Shown: positions 1 through 9,395 of the stretch, piece by piece
How positions within the stretch are numbered: the first letter of the stretch is position 1
How the letters are laid out: the number at the start of each line of letters is the position of its first letter
Source: an uncultured Bacilli bacterium
Lineage (GTDB): Bacteria > Bacillota_I > Bacilli_A > RF39 > UBA660
Assembly (NCBI GenBank): GCA_944358445.1
Contig: CALVRC010000008.1
Coordinates: 1-53,591, forward strand
Reading direction: 5' to 3'
Length of the DNA: 53,591 bases
Notes under the pieces: model-generated
Seen by the model: the letters and a program-made list of their open reading frames with translations, nothing else
Databases searched by the model: none
Told to the model about the DNA's origin: nothing
Made by a program: the position numbers and the translations under genes

Positions 1-71
1 GACACACAAAAAAGCAACAACTATTATATTAAGTTATTACTCTTTGTTAATTTATCCGAAACTTCTTGACA

Positions 72-164
72 CTAACTTTTTTGTTTGAAATATGATTTTA
101 ATTTTATATATTTTACATCTTCCATCATTTCTTTAAATATTTCATTTATTTTATTTCTATCCAT
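72..164 (-). CDS. possible 30-residue small ORF
   Basis: A short reading frame of 30 codons starts at an ATG about 8 bases after GGTGA, a usable ribosome binding site, and ends in TAG. The peptide is rich in Lys, Glu and Met and has no recognisable domain. It faces away from recU, so the two would be divergent. It may be a small protein or the remnant of a decayed gene. Nothing else coding is visible in bases 1-307. Confidence 0.25.
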   Translation of the reverse strand: MDRNKINEIFKEMMEDVKYIKLKSYFKQKS

Positions 165-263
165 ATTTTTTCACCGGTTTTATGATAACATGGTAATTTT
201 TTTGAATCTACAAATTCGACAATACTAGCTATAATTAGAACTTCTTAATTTTTGGTTTTGAAG

Positions 264-292
264 TTGGCAAAATTTTTTAATTATAGTATAAT
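264..292 (+). promoter_or_regulatory. sigma-A promoter of recU-ponA
   Basis: TTGGCA at 264-269 and TATAAT at 287-292 are separated by 17 bases. The recU ATG follows 15 bases after the -10, so the leader is very short. This promoter would drive both recU and the overlapping ponA. Confidence 0.7.
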
Positions 293-307
293 TAGAATGG
301 TGTTAAT

Positions 308-880
308 ATGAAAAAAATGATAGGAACGAGGAATAATTATAACAACATAAATACATATGCAAATAGAGGTATGACTTTAGAAGATGATTTGAAAGCCAGC
401 AATGATTACTATTTAGTCAATGATAAAGCTGTTATATATAAAAAACCAACACCTATTACGATTTCAAAAGTTAATTACCCTTCTAGAGTTGAGGCAGTTA
501 TTAAAGAGGGGTATTTTAAGACACCATCAACTACAGATTATAATGGAATATATAAAGGTAAATATATTGACTTTGAGGCTAAAGAAACTAAGCTTAAGAC
601 TTCTTTTCCGTTAAGCAATATTCATGCACACCAAATTAATCATTTAAAACAAATATATAAACATGGTGGAATTGGATTTTTGATTGTTAGATTTACAGTT
701 ATCAATAAAACTTTTTTATTACCAATTGAAGTATTAACTGATTTTTTAGTTAATAACACACGCAAATCAATTCCACTTTCATATTTTGAAAAAAATGGTT
801 ATATAATTAAGGATAAATACAATCCACGAGTGGACTATTTAGAGGTCTTAGATAAAATATATTTTGGAGGTAATGTATGA
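308..880 (+). CDS. recU: Holliday junction resolvase RecU
   Basis: RecU is the Gram-positive enzyme that cleaves four-way DNA junctions during recombination and chromosome segregation. The 190-residue protein is close to the usual length. It carries the family blocks ANRGM (18-22), KKPTPI (45-50), STTDYNG (74-80) and FEAKET (89-94). The metal-binding active site is visible as Asp77, Glu90 and Lys92, typical of this endonuclease fold. Its stop codon overlaps the ponA start (ATGA), the same recU-ponA coupling seen in Bacillus. The start is the ATG just after the promoter; the ribosome site is weak. Identification is very secure. Confidence 0.96.
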   Translation: MKKMIGTRNNYNNINTYANRGMTLEDDLKASNDYYLVNDKAVIYKKPTPITISKVNYPSRVEAVIKEGYFKTPSTTDYNGIYKGKYIDFEAKETKLKTSFPLSNIHAHQINHLKQIYKHGGIGFLIVRFTVINKTFLLPIEVLTDFLVNNTRKSIPLSYFEKNGYIIKDKYNPRVDYLEVLDKIYFGGNV

Positions 881-3800
881 AAGAATTGAAAGTTTTTTTT
901 AAGAAGGATCCATTTAATTTATTGGTACTTATTTTATCAGTCATTATTTTAATAATGGGAACTATTGCCACAAATTTTTTAATTGGTCTACTTATATTTA
1001 TAGTGATTAATTTAATTTGGATAATTCCTTTTATCAAGTGGAAAAAGAAATTGATGAACAGAGATAAAGCTAGAAAAAAGGTAGAAGTATCAAAAACAGA
1101 AAGTTCTTTAAATGAAAAAGATTTAGAGGAAAAAGTAAATATAGCTTTAGAAGAAAGAAGTGATACGGTGGCAAAAAAAGGTAGAAAAAAAGGTAAAACT
1201 AAAAAAAATAAAACAAAGTTAAGTAAGAAAATTTTACTTGTATTTTTAATTTTCTTCTTGATATGTATTATTTTAGGTATTGCTTTCTTTATATTTATTG
1301 CGGTTACGGCTGGTAAATTTGATCCAGATAAGTTATATTCAAAAGAAGCAAGTACACTTCTTGATAATGAAGGAAATGTGTTTGCCAAACTTGGTACACA
1401 AATGAGACAAAAGATAAAATATGAGGATATGAGTGAAGAACTTGTTAATGCTATTATAGCTACTGAAGATTCAAGATTTTTCGAGCATAATGGTTTTGAT
1501 TTACCACGTTTTATGAAGGCTTCGTTTGGACAACTTCTAGGTAAAAATGCTGGTGGAGCTTCAACTTTGACAATGCAGGTTTCTAAGAATCAATATACAT
1601 CAGCGGTGGCAAGCGGTTTTGCTGGTATTAAACGTAAATTTACTGATATATATATATCAATGTTCCAAATTGAGCCTAATTATTCTAAGGAGGAAATTTT
1701 AGAATTTTATGCAAATTCATATTATTTAGGTAGTGGTGCTTATGGTGTTGAGCAAGCTGCTGAGACTTATTTTAATAAAGATGCTAAGGATTTAAATATT
1801 TCTGAGGCTGCGATGATTGCTGGCCTATTCCAATCACCAGTTTCATATGATCCTAATATCAACCCTGATAAAACTGAGTCTAGAAGATTAGTTGTTCTAA
1901 GTTTAATGAAAAGACACGGTTACATTACTGATAAAGAATATAATATTGCTAAAAAGATGACAGTTGATAAGATTGTTATTAAAGGAAGAAGTTCAAGTAC
2001 AAGTAATGAAAAGTATCAATCATTTATAGATAGAGTAGCTGCTGAGGTTGCTGAAAAAACAAAGTATGATCCATATTCATATTCTATGAAGATTTATACA
2101 ACTATGGATAGGAAAAAACAAGATGAAATTTCCGCAATTATGGATGGAACTAATTATAAATGGGAGAATGATAAGGTTCAAGCTGGTATAATTGCTATGG
2201 AAACTAAGACTGGTGAAATTGTCGCAATAGGTGGCGGAAGAAATAGAACAGGAGCTAAGTCTAAAAATTTGGCTACTGATATTGAAAGACAAATTGGTTC
2301 TACGGCTAAGCCACTATATGATTATGGTCCAGCTATTGAATATTTAGATTGGAATACTAATCATCCAATTATTGATGATAAAACTACATATAGTGATGGC
2401 ACTGAAATTAATAACTGGGATGGTAGATACAAAGGAATTATTACTATTAGACAAGCTTTAGTTGAATCTCGTAATATTCCAGCTTTAAAAACATTCCAGA
2501 GTGTGCCTAATTCTGATATAAAGAATTTTGTTACTAAATTAGGTCTATCACCTGAAGTCGCTAGTAATGGTAAAATTCATGAAGCTCATGCGATTGGTGG
2601 TTATACTGGTGAATCTCCTATGACTGTAGCTGCTGCTTATGCCGCATTTGGTAACAAAGGTACTTATAATGAACCACATACATTTACAAAGGTTGTATTT
2701 GATGAAAGTGGTGAAACTTATGAAAATGATTATGAGAAAACCAAAGTAATGAGTTCTGAAACAGCTTATATGGTAACAGATATGCTTGTTGATACTGGTC
2801 AAGATGCTTTAGGTAGATATAGTAATATTAATGATGCAGAGTTTGCTGCTAAAACCGGTACAACAAACTTTGATGAAAAAACTATAAAGCAAGCTAATTT
2901 GCCAAGTAATGCTGTTAATGATTTATGGGTTGCAGGATATAATTCTGATTATTCTATAGCTGTTTGGTATGGATATGAGACTAGAAAAGATGGTTATAAT
3001 CGTTTTGGATCTAGTCAAAATTCTAGATTATTCCAAGCTGTTGCTAAAAATTTCTTTAAAAAGGATGTAACTTTTGAAAAACCAGATGGTGTTGTTGAAG
3101 TTACTGTTGAAAGAAATACTGGTTATTCAATGCTTCCTAGTGAAAATACACCAAATGATATGAAGTCTACTGAATTATTTAAGGAAGATAGTAAACCAAC
3201 TGAAGTGTCAGCTAGATTTAATACTTTATCTAATGTTTCTGGTTTGAAAGCTACTGTAAATGGTAATAAGGCTACTTTAACTTGGAATGCTATTGATACT
3301 CCTGATGCTTTGAATAGAAGTTATTGGAGTCCTCTTGTCGAAAAAGCTTTTGCCCTTTCAAAAGACCAAAATACTTATTTATCTTATATTATGTCATTTA
3401 ATAGTGGAAGACTTGGTAGTGTCGTTTATAACGTTTATAGCAAAGATTCTAGTGGTCTTAACTTGCTTACAACTGTAAGTGGAACCTCTGCTACAGTTAA
3501 ACTTCCAAATACTTCTTCACCTACTTTAGTAGTTAAGGCTAGTTATTCTAATTTTAGTGGTTCTGAAAGCTCTGGTACTGAAGTAAATGTCGATTATGAA
3601 GGTGTGTCCGCTAGTGATGTTACAGCTAGTTTAACAACGGATTCTACAATTAAATTAACATCTCCAGCGATTTATACAGAGCCAATACGACCAGTTAAAG
3701 TTACACTAAATGGTGAAGATATTACCAATGATAGTGATGTTAAAATTACTTTGACGGTTACTGACACAGCTGGTACTCCAATTACTGATTGGTCAACTGT

Positions 3801-3897
3801 TGTTGGAAAAACTCCAGGAACTTATACATTTAGTTATAAAGTTACATATCAAGGAGAAACGGTTACAACACTTACTAAAACTGTTGAGGTTTCATAA
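877..3897 (+). CDS. ponA: class A penicillin-binding protein (PBP1A type)
   Basis: This is a bifunctional peptidoglycan synthase that polymerises and crosslinks the wall outside the membrane. The 1006-residue protein starts with a hydrophobic stretch (about 14-53), a Lys-rich cytoplasmic segment (about 54-117) and a membrane anchor (about 118-143). The glycosyltransferase domain (GT51) follows, with catalytic Glu197 in EDSRFFEH and the GGASTLTMQ block. The transpeptidase has Ser475 in STAK, SRN at 531-533 and KTG at 659-661. The C-terminus (about 780-1006) looks like a fibronectin-III-like domain followed by a bacterial-Ig-like domain, longer than the minimal enzyme. The extra N-terminal hydrophobic pair is unusual. 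It is coupled to recU by a 4-base overlap. Confidence 0.95.
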   Translation: MKELKVFFKKDPFNLLVLILSVIILIMGTIATNFLIGLLIFIVINLIWIIPFIKWKKKLMNRDKARKKVEVSKTESSLNEKDLEEKVNIALEERSDTVAKKGRKKGKTKKNKTKLSKKILLVFLIFFLICIILGIAFFIFIAVTAGKFDPDKLYSKEASTLLDNEGNVFAKLGTQMRQKIKYEDMSEELVNAIIATEDSRFFEHNGFDLPRFMKASFGQLLGKNAGGASTLTMQVSKNQYTSAVASGFAGIKRKFTDIYISMFQIEPNYSKEEILEFYANSYYLGSGAYGVEQAAETYFNKDAKDLNISEAAMIAGLFQSPVSYDPNINPDKTESRRLVVLSLMKRHGYITDKEYNIAKKMTVDKIVIKGRSSSTSNEKYQSFIDRVAAEVAEKTKYDPYSYSMKIYTTMDRKKQDEISAIMDGTNYKWENDKVQAGIIAMETKTGEIVAIGGGRNRTGAKSKNLATDIERQIGSTAKPLYDYGPAIEYLDWNTNHPIIDDKTTYSDGTEINNWDGRYKGIITIRQALVESRNIPALKTFQSVPNSDIKNFVTKLGLSPEVASNGKIHEAHAIGGYTGESPMTVAAAYAAFGNKGTYNEPHTFTKVVFDESGETYENDYEKTKVMSSETAYMVTDMLVDTGQDALGRYSNINDAEFAAKTGTTNFDEKTIKQANLPSNAVNDLWVAGYNSDYSIAVWYGYETRKDGYNRFGSSQNSRLFQAVAKNFFKKDVTFEKPDGVVEVTVERNTGYSMLPSENTPNDMKSTELFKEDSKPTEVSARFNTLSNVSGLKATVNGNKATLTWNAIDTPDALNRSYWSPLVEKAFALSKDQNTYLSYIMSFNSGRLGSVVYNVYSKDSSGLNLLTTVSGTSATVKLPNTSSPTLVVKASYSNFSGSESSGTEVNVDYEGVSASDVTASLTTDSTIKLTSPAIYTEPIRPVKVTLNGEDITNDSDVKITLTVTDTAGTPITDWSTVVGKTPGTYTFSYKVTYQGETVTTLTKTVEVS

Positions 3898-3924
3898 GGA
3901 ATAGTATTATCTATTCCTTTTTTT
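3898..3924 (+). terminator. intrinsic terminator after ponA
   Basis: GGAATAG (3898-3904) pairs with CTATTCC (3911-3917), followed by seven T. It sits directly after the ponA stop codon, between the convergent ponA and nth genes. Confidence 0.85.
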
Positions 3925-3939
3925 GTATTTAAAAAGCAT

Positions 3940-4563
3940 CTATTTGTTTAGATGCATATAATATTTACAAATTTCTTTTAATTTACATTGATTACACTTG
4001 GGATTTCTAGCCAAACAATAATATCTTCCAAATAAAACTAATTGATGATGTCTTTTGCATAAATCTTCTTTTTTTATTTTTTTATTTAATTCCTTTTCAA
4101 TTTGTAATGGATTATCTGTTTCTTTAGCTAGATTTAGTCTTTTGCTTACTCTTGATACATGAGTATCTACTGCAATACATGGTATATTAAAGATATTGCT
4201 TAAAACTACATTGGCTGTTTTTCTTCCAACCCCAGGAAGACTTTCTAAGTATTCTCTATTATTTGGTAATATTCCATTGTAATCTTCTTCTAGTCTTTTT
4301 GCTATTTCTATTAAATTTTGGGCTTTTTTATGATAGGTTCCTATTGGTCTTATAATATTTTGAACTTCTATAATATCAGCTTGGGCAAGGTCTTTTAAAG
4401 TTGGGTATTTTTTAAATAAAATATCTGTTACAGAGTTCACTCTTTTATCAGTTGTTTGAGCACTTAGCATGGTTGCTAATAGGAGTTCATAATCTTTATT
4501 ATAATTTAATTCACATCTAGGATTTGGAAATAATTCATCCAGGTAATCTTCAATCATTTTCAT
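3940..4563 (-). CDS. nth: endonuclease III (DNA glycosylase/AP lyase)
   Basis: Base-excision repair enzyme that removes oxidised pyrimidines and nicks the abasic site. With the start at 4563 it has 207 residues, the family's normal size. It shows the helix-hairpin-helix LPGVGRKTAN with catalytic Lys115, Asp133 in VDTH, and the iron-sulfur motif Cys183-x6-Cys190-x2-Cys193-x5-Cys199. An upstream in-frame start at 4686 would add 41 Lys-rich residues lying wholly inside dnaD and was rejected. ATG at 4557 is an alternative. The gene overlaps the 3' end of dnaD by 14 bases, so translation is probably coupled; nth next to dnaD is the Bacillus order. Confidence 0.94.
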   Translation of the reverse strand: MKMIEDYLDELFPNPRCELNYNKDYELLLATMLSAQTTDKRVNSVTDILFKKYPTLKDLAQADIIEVQNIIRPIGTYHKKAQNLIEIAKRLEEDYNGILPNNREYLESLPGVGRKTANVVLSNIFNIPCIAVDTHVSRVSKRLNLAKETDNPLQIEKELNKKIKKEDLCKRHHQLVLFGRYYCLARNPKCNQCKLKEICKYYMHLNK

Positions 4564-5179
4564 TGAGCCAGTCATAATCAAATACTTCTTTCTTTGGTTT
4601 TTGTTTTTCCCTTTTTTCTCTTTCTTTTTTGATATCATTTTTGGTTTTAATACCTTTTTTATGCCACTCTGATAGTATTTTATCAATATATCTTAGATTG
4701 GATACACCATTATATACAGCTTCTTTTAATGCAAGTTCTATTAAATCTTCGGTATAATTACTATCTAACCATGCTCCTATTATTTCATATTCCATTGGGC
4801 TTAATGTTCTACCAAATTCTTTTTCGAATTTATCATAAATTGTTGTTTTTGGTGCTTCCTTTTTATCATTAATCATACTCATTACTAATTTATTGTACAT
4901 TTCATCTAAATTTATATATTCTTCACAAACTTTACCTGATTTAACGGATATCTTTAGCATATCTTTACTAGTTAAATTATCTATTAGTTTTAGTACATCT
5001 GGAAGTTTTATACTTAAATCTTTTGATATTTTTTCAGGGTCAAATTCGTTTGTTCCTAATAAATATATTAAAATTATTAATTCTTTGTCAGTTAGTTTTA
5101 ATTTTTTATAGTTTTGAAGTAAAGCCATAGGAATTAAAATATGTCCATGTTTTAAAAGTTCTAATATTTTTCCTGTCAT
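4550..5179 (-). CDS. dnaD: DnaD-like primosome protein
   Basis: DnaD helps load the replicative helicase at origins and stalled forks in Firmicutes. The 209-residue protein has an N-terminal winged-helix region (about 1-90) and the C-terminal DnaD/DnaB2 domain (about 115-185), ending in the characteristic YIDKILSEW block before a Lys-rich tail. AAGGTGA lies just before the ATG. It is first in a two-gene unit with nth and faces recU-ponA. Family and context agree well. Confidence 0.9.
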   Translation of the reverse strand: MTGKILELLKHGHILIPMALLQNYKKLKLTDKELIILIYLLGTNEFDPEKISKDLSIKLPDVLKLIDNLTSKDMLKISVKSGKVCEEYINLDEMYNKLVMSMINDKKEAPKTTIYDKFEKEFGRTLSPMEYEIIGAWLDSNYTEDLIELALKEAVYNGVSNLRYIDKILSEWHKKGIKTKNDIKKEREKREKQKPKKEVFDYDWLNEND

Positions 5180-5239
5180 TTAAATCACCTTGAATTTTAT
5201 TATAACTTAAATGAATAATATTTTACAACAAAATATATG

Positions 5240-5266
5240 AAAAAAGTCCAATATTTTGGGCTTTTT
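5240..5266 (-). terminator. intrinsic terminator for the HExxH gene unit
   Basis: On the minus strand AAAAAG and CTTTTT form the arms of a stem with one internal mismatch and an eight-base AT loop, followed by a T run. It lies after the stop of the gene ending at 5291. Confidence 0.6.
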
Positions 5267-5290
5267 CATATTTTAAAATAATTTATGACA

Positions 5291-6964
5291 TCACTTAATT
5301 TTTGTTTGATTTTTTATTAAAGGTTCATTAGCTATATAAGTTATCAATATATTATTTTTTCCTTCCTCATATTCTGGTTCAAATACATTTATTTCTCTGA
5401 CTGTTAGGTAGTCATATTGGGGATTTGGAGTAATAATTAATGGATATTCACCTATATTTTCATTTGTAGCTGATATATATTCGTAATACCAATATTTACA
5501 TTGGATAAGACCTAGTGATACCGCCTCAGAAATACTATATTGTTCACTTTTATTCATATTAAATACATAGTCTACTATTTCGCCATTTTCCTCAAGTATT
5601 GATAAAATCTGATAATTATTGTTTAAAACAGCATATTCTAAAAAAGTTTTTTTACCTTCTATTTCTAATTTGCTTGCTTCTTCTTTTGTTATATATGTTT
5701 TCTGAGCTACTGAAGTTTGTACAATATTTTTTTGTTTAACTTCTTCTAAAGGCATTATCTTAGAAAAGCAAAATGAATAATCATTATCTGGAGAATCAGC
5801 AAAATATGTATGATTACTATAATATCTATCAAAAGTTAATCCTGTTTCTTTTTGTAATTCATTTAATTCATTGTTTTCATTTGTTAGTATATTATAAATT
5901 TTATATAAGTAACTATCTATTTCATCATTTTGTTGTTTGCTTTCTTCTATTGTTAAATTTGCTGGACTATCTTTTAACAAATCTAAAAAGATTTTAGCTT
6001 CTTCTTCAGGTAATATTTCATAAATTTTAGATTCAAATTCTTCAGTATTTCCACTAAAGTTTAGATTCCAAATTGGTTCTGGTCCAATTAATTCCATTAA
6101 AAATTGTATTCTTGATACAGCTTCAGAATATTCCAGGCTTTCTACATTATAGTATTCTGAACTAATTAAATCAGCACACGCTTCTTTTATATATGAATAT
6201 TCACTATACTCTTGAATTAAATGTATAAATTCATGAATTTTAGTATCATTATCATTACCGTCAGCAACATTTATAATGTTTGGAAATAAATCATTATACC
6301 AACCTAATGTATTATCTGTTGGCTTGTTTTGTTCGTCAACATTTATAGTAATATTAGTCATTTTTTCATCTATTGATGATACTCTATCTTCTGTTATTTT
6401 TGTTTTACTCAAATCTTCAAAAAAAGCTTCATTTATTAAAAGTTGTTGATCTTCTTTTGTAAGGTTTTCAGATGATAAAATATAATCTTTAAATTTAGAA
6501 CTATCTATTGTTATTTCTTTGTTTTGAGTATATTCGATTTTAGTATTTGTTATTTCAGTTGGCTTATTTAAGGTGTTATTTGCTATATTAAAAATTGCAA
6601 GGAACAATGTTATACTTATACAAATTTTTATTCCATTTACAGTAAAGTTTTTTATGTTAAATTTATTACTATTTTCTTTATATAATATAGCATTATATCC
6701 ATTTTCATAGAAAAATTTAGTGTAATTTTCTTTTCCGTCTTTATAAAAATGTTTATAACCTGTCTGTTCATCTAGATATACTTCATATTCTTTTTTATAT
6801 AAAAATTTCTTTTTATGACATGTTACTAAATCTTTTAATACGGATATAACAAAGTTATTAGAAATTATTTGTTTTTTTCCATCTTTATAATAGTAACTGA
6901 TAAGTTTATTTTGATTGTCTATATAAATAGTTTTATCTTTTATTTTTAATAGTCCTATGTGCAT
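5291..6964 (-). CDS. membrane-anchored HExxH (zincin-like) protein of unknown function
   Basis: A 557-residue protein I do not recognise as a named family. Residues 1-105 are hydrophilic with repeated Tyr-Lys-Asp-Gly-Lys elements. A hydrophobic segment (about 107-128) follows, then a large, presumably extracellular domain. That domain contains HEFIH (244-248) followed 12 residues later by Glu261 in a KEACAD context; this resembles the HExxH plus Glu zinc site of gluzincin metallopeptidases. The position of the anchor suggests a type II topology with the site outside the cell. AGGAG precedes the ATG, and cca lies 10 bases upstream, so the two are probably co-transcribed. Peptidase activity is inference. 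Confidence 0.6.
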   Translation of the reverse strand: MHIGLLKIKDKTIYIDNQNKLISYYYKDGKKQIISNNFVISVLKDLVTCHKKKFLYKKEYEVYLDEQTGYKHFYKDGKENYTKFFYENGYNAILYKENSNKFNIKNFTVNGIKICISITLFLAIFNIANNTLNKPTEITNTKIEYTQNKEITIDSSKFKDYILSSENLTKEDQQLLINEAFFEDLSKTKITEDRVSSIDEKMTNITINVDEQNKPTDNTLGWYNDLFPNIINVADGNDNDTKIHEFIHLIQEYSEYSYIKEACADLISSEYYNVESLEYSEAVSRIQFLMELIGPEPIWNLNFSGNTEEFESKIYEILPEEEAKIFLDLLKDSPANLTIEESKQQNDEIDSYLYKIYNILTNENNELNELQKETGLTFDRYYSNHTYFADSPDNDYSFCFSKIMPLEEVKQKNIVQTSVAQKTYITKEEASKLEIEGKKTFLEYAVLNNNYQILSILEENGEIVDYVFNMNKSEQYSISEAVSLGLIQCKYWYYEYISATNENIGEYPLIITPNPQYDYLTVREINVFEPEYEEGKNNILITYIANEPLIKNQTKIK

Positions 6965-6973
6965 ACCATTCTC

Positions 6974-8077
6974 CTATTTTTCAATACTTTTATATTTATT
7001 AATAATATAGCTTGTTAAATCTTCTTTATTATTATTTAAATTTCCATCTAATATTTCATCTTCTAAATCTTTTAAAAGTGGTTTTAAAAATGATCCGGCT
7101 TTTTTATTTAATAATTCACAAATTTCTATCGGTGTTATTTCTATATCTAAACGACTTTTTATTGGTATACTAGCATATTTTTCATTGATTCTTTGTTTAT
7201 CTGTACCATTTAATTCAGCTGCCATAGTACATATATATAATCCATAATTATATAAGATATGATTATCTAAAAGATTTTTTTCTTTTACTTCGTTTATTTT
7301 TCTTATACTTTCTTTTTCAATAGAATTAAAATTATATTTATCTAAAGCATCTAACTGAGCCCATGTGACAATCATAGAAGGTGTTATCTTGGCTTTTTTT
7401 AGATTTGGTATTTCTAGGTGTTCAGTTAATTTTAAAGTTGTCAAAAGTTCTATTCCATACGCTTTATTTGGACTAGAAAAAATTAAATCAAGTTCATCTT
7501 TTTTTCTATCTTTAGATATCTTTCTAAGTAAATGTCCATATTTACGTATATATGTTTTTAATTTTGGTTCTAGTGTAAAATTTAAGGTTGTAGCAAATCT
7601 AATAGCTCTTAGAATACGCAAGGCATCATCTTTTAAACTTATTTTAGGGTTAGTAACTGTTCTGATAATTTTATTATCTAAATCTTGTTTAGCTCCTATC
7701 AAGTCAATTTGATTGCCATCTTTATCAATACATAGAGTATTTATTGTAAAATCTCTTCTTTTAATATCTTCTTCTAAGGTATCAACGTATTCTATTTTTT
7801 CTGGTCTCCTGTGATCTTTATATTTAATATCTTTTCTAAAGGTTGTGATTTCAAATTTAGTTTTTTCAAAGACAATTGTTACTGAACCATATTCTGAATT
7901 GGTTGTTACTACTTCAGAAAATATTTGATGTAATTCCATAGGAGTTGCATCAGTACAAATATCTATATCAGTAAATGTTCTTTTTAAATATAAATCTCTT
8001 GGATATCCTCCAACCATATATGCTACATATCCATAACTACTAATTTTTTCTAATAATCTAATTGCAGTTTCAAACAT
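6974..8077 (-). CDS. cca: CCA tRNA nucleotidyltransferase
   Basis: Adds or repairs the 3' CCA end of tRNAs. The N-terminal polymerase-beta-type head shows GGYPRD, the metal-binding pair in DIDI, and later the RRDFT and LRAIRFA blocks of class II enzymes. The helical C-terminus is less conserved. I place the start at 8077 because GGAGATG lies seven bases before that ATG. An in-frame ATG at 8107 lacks a ribosome site and would borrow codons from the end of the neighbouring TnpB element. That element's right end abuts the 5' side of cca, so the original promoter may have been displaced. Length with this start is 367 residues. Confidence 0.9.
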   Translation of the reverse strand: MFETAIRLLEKISSYGYVAYMVGGYPRDLYLKRTFTDIDICTDATPMELHQIFSEVVTTNSEYGSVTIVFEKTKFEITTFRKDIKYKDHRRPEKIEYVDTLEEDIKRRDFTINTLCIDKDGNQIDLIGAKQDLDNKIIRTVTNPKISLKDDALRILRAIRFATTLNFTLEPKLKTYIRKYGHLLRKISKDRKKDELDLIFSSPNKAYGIELLTTLKLTEHLEIPNLKKAKITPSMIVTWAQLDALDKYNFNSIEKESIRKINEVKEKNLLDNHILYNYGLYICTMAAELNGTDKQRINEKYASIPIKSRLDIEITPIEICELLNKKAGSFLKPLLKDLEDEILDGNLNNNKEDLTSYIINKYKSIEK

Positions 8078-8101
8078 CACTTCATCTCCATTTTTTTCTA
8101 T

Positions 8102-8250
8102 GAACAAAATACCAAAATAAATTTTGATATTAGCTTACCTCATGGTAAGCTTTTTCTACTTCAACGGAATCCTTGACTCCTCCATAGACCAGTATCGGAT
8201 GGTCGCCACCCTAATTTATATTATTTGTTTGTCAAAATTTATGTTTAGAT
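8102..8250 (-). ncRNA. putative omega-RNA (reRNA) and right end of TnpB element, copy 1
   Basis: Downstream of tnpB, 8102-8250 is highly similar to 53239-53380 of the second copy. Conserved pieces are the hairpin AGCTTACC/GGTAAGCT (8132-8151) and a block around 8182-8215. The hairpin at 8166-8180 differs in sequence from its counterpart at 53302-53318 but both pair, which is covariation. A subterminal stem with an AAAATTTATTTT core lies near 8110-8127. In IS605/IS607 elements the RNA guide of TnpB is made from exactly this place; its guide would be the flanking bases just below 8102, inside the cca leader. Confidence 0.65.
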
Positions 8251-9395
8251 AAATTGTTCAATTTCTTTCATATATTTTTCTAAACCTTTAAACATTATAT
8301 TAACTGCTGCATTAAAATCTCGTTCATGCTCTGTATGACATACTGGACATTTCCATTTTCTTATACTTAAATCCTTAACCTCTCTATTTTGATAATCACA
8401 TACACTGCATATTTGACTGCTTGGATAATATCTGTCTATTTGTATTAATTTTTTATTATTAAAGTTAGCTTTGTATTTAAGTAATCTGATTATCTCTGAT
8501 ATTGGATTTTCATTTAATCCTTTTGCCACATAGTGATTCTTCTGCATACTTTTTACATCTAAATTCTCAGTTACTATAATGTCATTTTCGTTTATTAGTT
8601 TATTTGTTATATCATGTATCATATGTTTTCTTGCGTTTCTTATTTTTTGATATAATCTTTGTATTTTTAATTTCATTTTATATCTATTTTTACTTCCAGG
8701 CTTACATCTAGATATTCCTTTTTGTAAGCCTATCATTCTTTTAGTGTTAAGTTTTATATTGTTTTCTATTTTATCATTAAAGGATGTTACTATTAAATCT
8801 TTTATTCCTAAATCTATTCCTATTATACTTGTTGGAACAAAAGCTGGTCTTATTAACTCTTCTTCTATTAATACGCTTACATAATATTTACCAGCGTCTT
8901 TCTTAATTACTGCACTTTTTACCTCACCAGGCACTACTTCTTTATTTCTATACCCTCTTATCTTTACTTCTTTTAATTTTGGTAAGGTAATTGTCTTATT
9001 TTTTAAATCTAATTTTATACTGTTATAATTATTTCCTTTATAACTACTTTTAACATTATTAGTTTTATAACCTTCATGTACTCCTTTTACTTTAAATCTA
9101 GGATAACCATTTCCGTTATAAAATCTTTTATAAGCATCTTCTAAATTAAATAGACTATTTCGAAGTGCGCAGCTATCTACTTCTTTCAAAAACGGATACT
9201 CTTTAGAAAGTGATGATATTAATGATTATGAAGGTAATAAGCTGATTTACTTTTTCCAGTTTCTTTATATTCTTTTATTTTATCATCTAAAAAATGATTA
9301 TATATAAACCTAGAGCAGCCAATTGTTTTATTAATTAACGCTTCTTGCTCTTTAGTTGGATACATTCTAAATATATAGCCTTTTAATATTTGCAT
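8245..9395 (-). pseudogene. tnpB: TnpB RNA-guided nuclease, frameshifted
   Basis: TnpB is the RNA-guided DNA nuclease of IS605-type elements. The N-terminal piece starts at 9395 after AAGGTGAT and stops near 9219; the rest continues in another frame. The total length is one base short of a multiple of three, so a single-base loss near 9215-9225 explains it. The second part keeps RuvC-I (GIDLGIKDL), RuvC-II (VTENLD), the four-cysteine zinc finger and RuvC-III Asp in HERDFNAAVN. The catalytic residues survive, so the lesion looks recent. About 383 residues would be expected for an intact protein. The ATG at 9189 is internal, not a true start. Confidence 0.85.

Noticed and set aside
807-1388. 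A 193-codon minus-strand frame over recU and ponA
   Set aside because: Antisense shadow of the hydrophobic and Lys-rich part of ponA; no ribosome site.
4564-4686. Longer start for endonuclease III
   Set aside because: The extra 41 residues are Lys-rich, unlike the family, and lie wholly inside dnaD.
8245-9189. A stand-alone 314-residue transposase starting at 9189
   Set aside because: The missing N-terminus lies just upstream in another frame; the ATG at 9189 is internal. It is one frameshifted tnpB.
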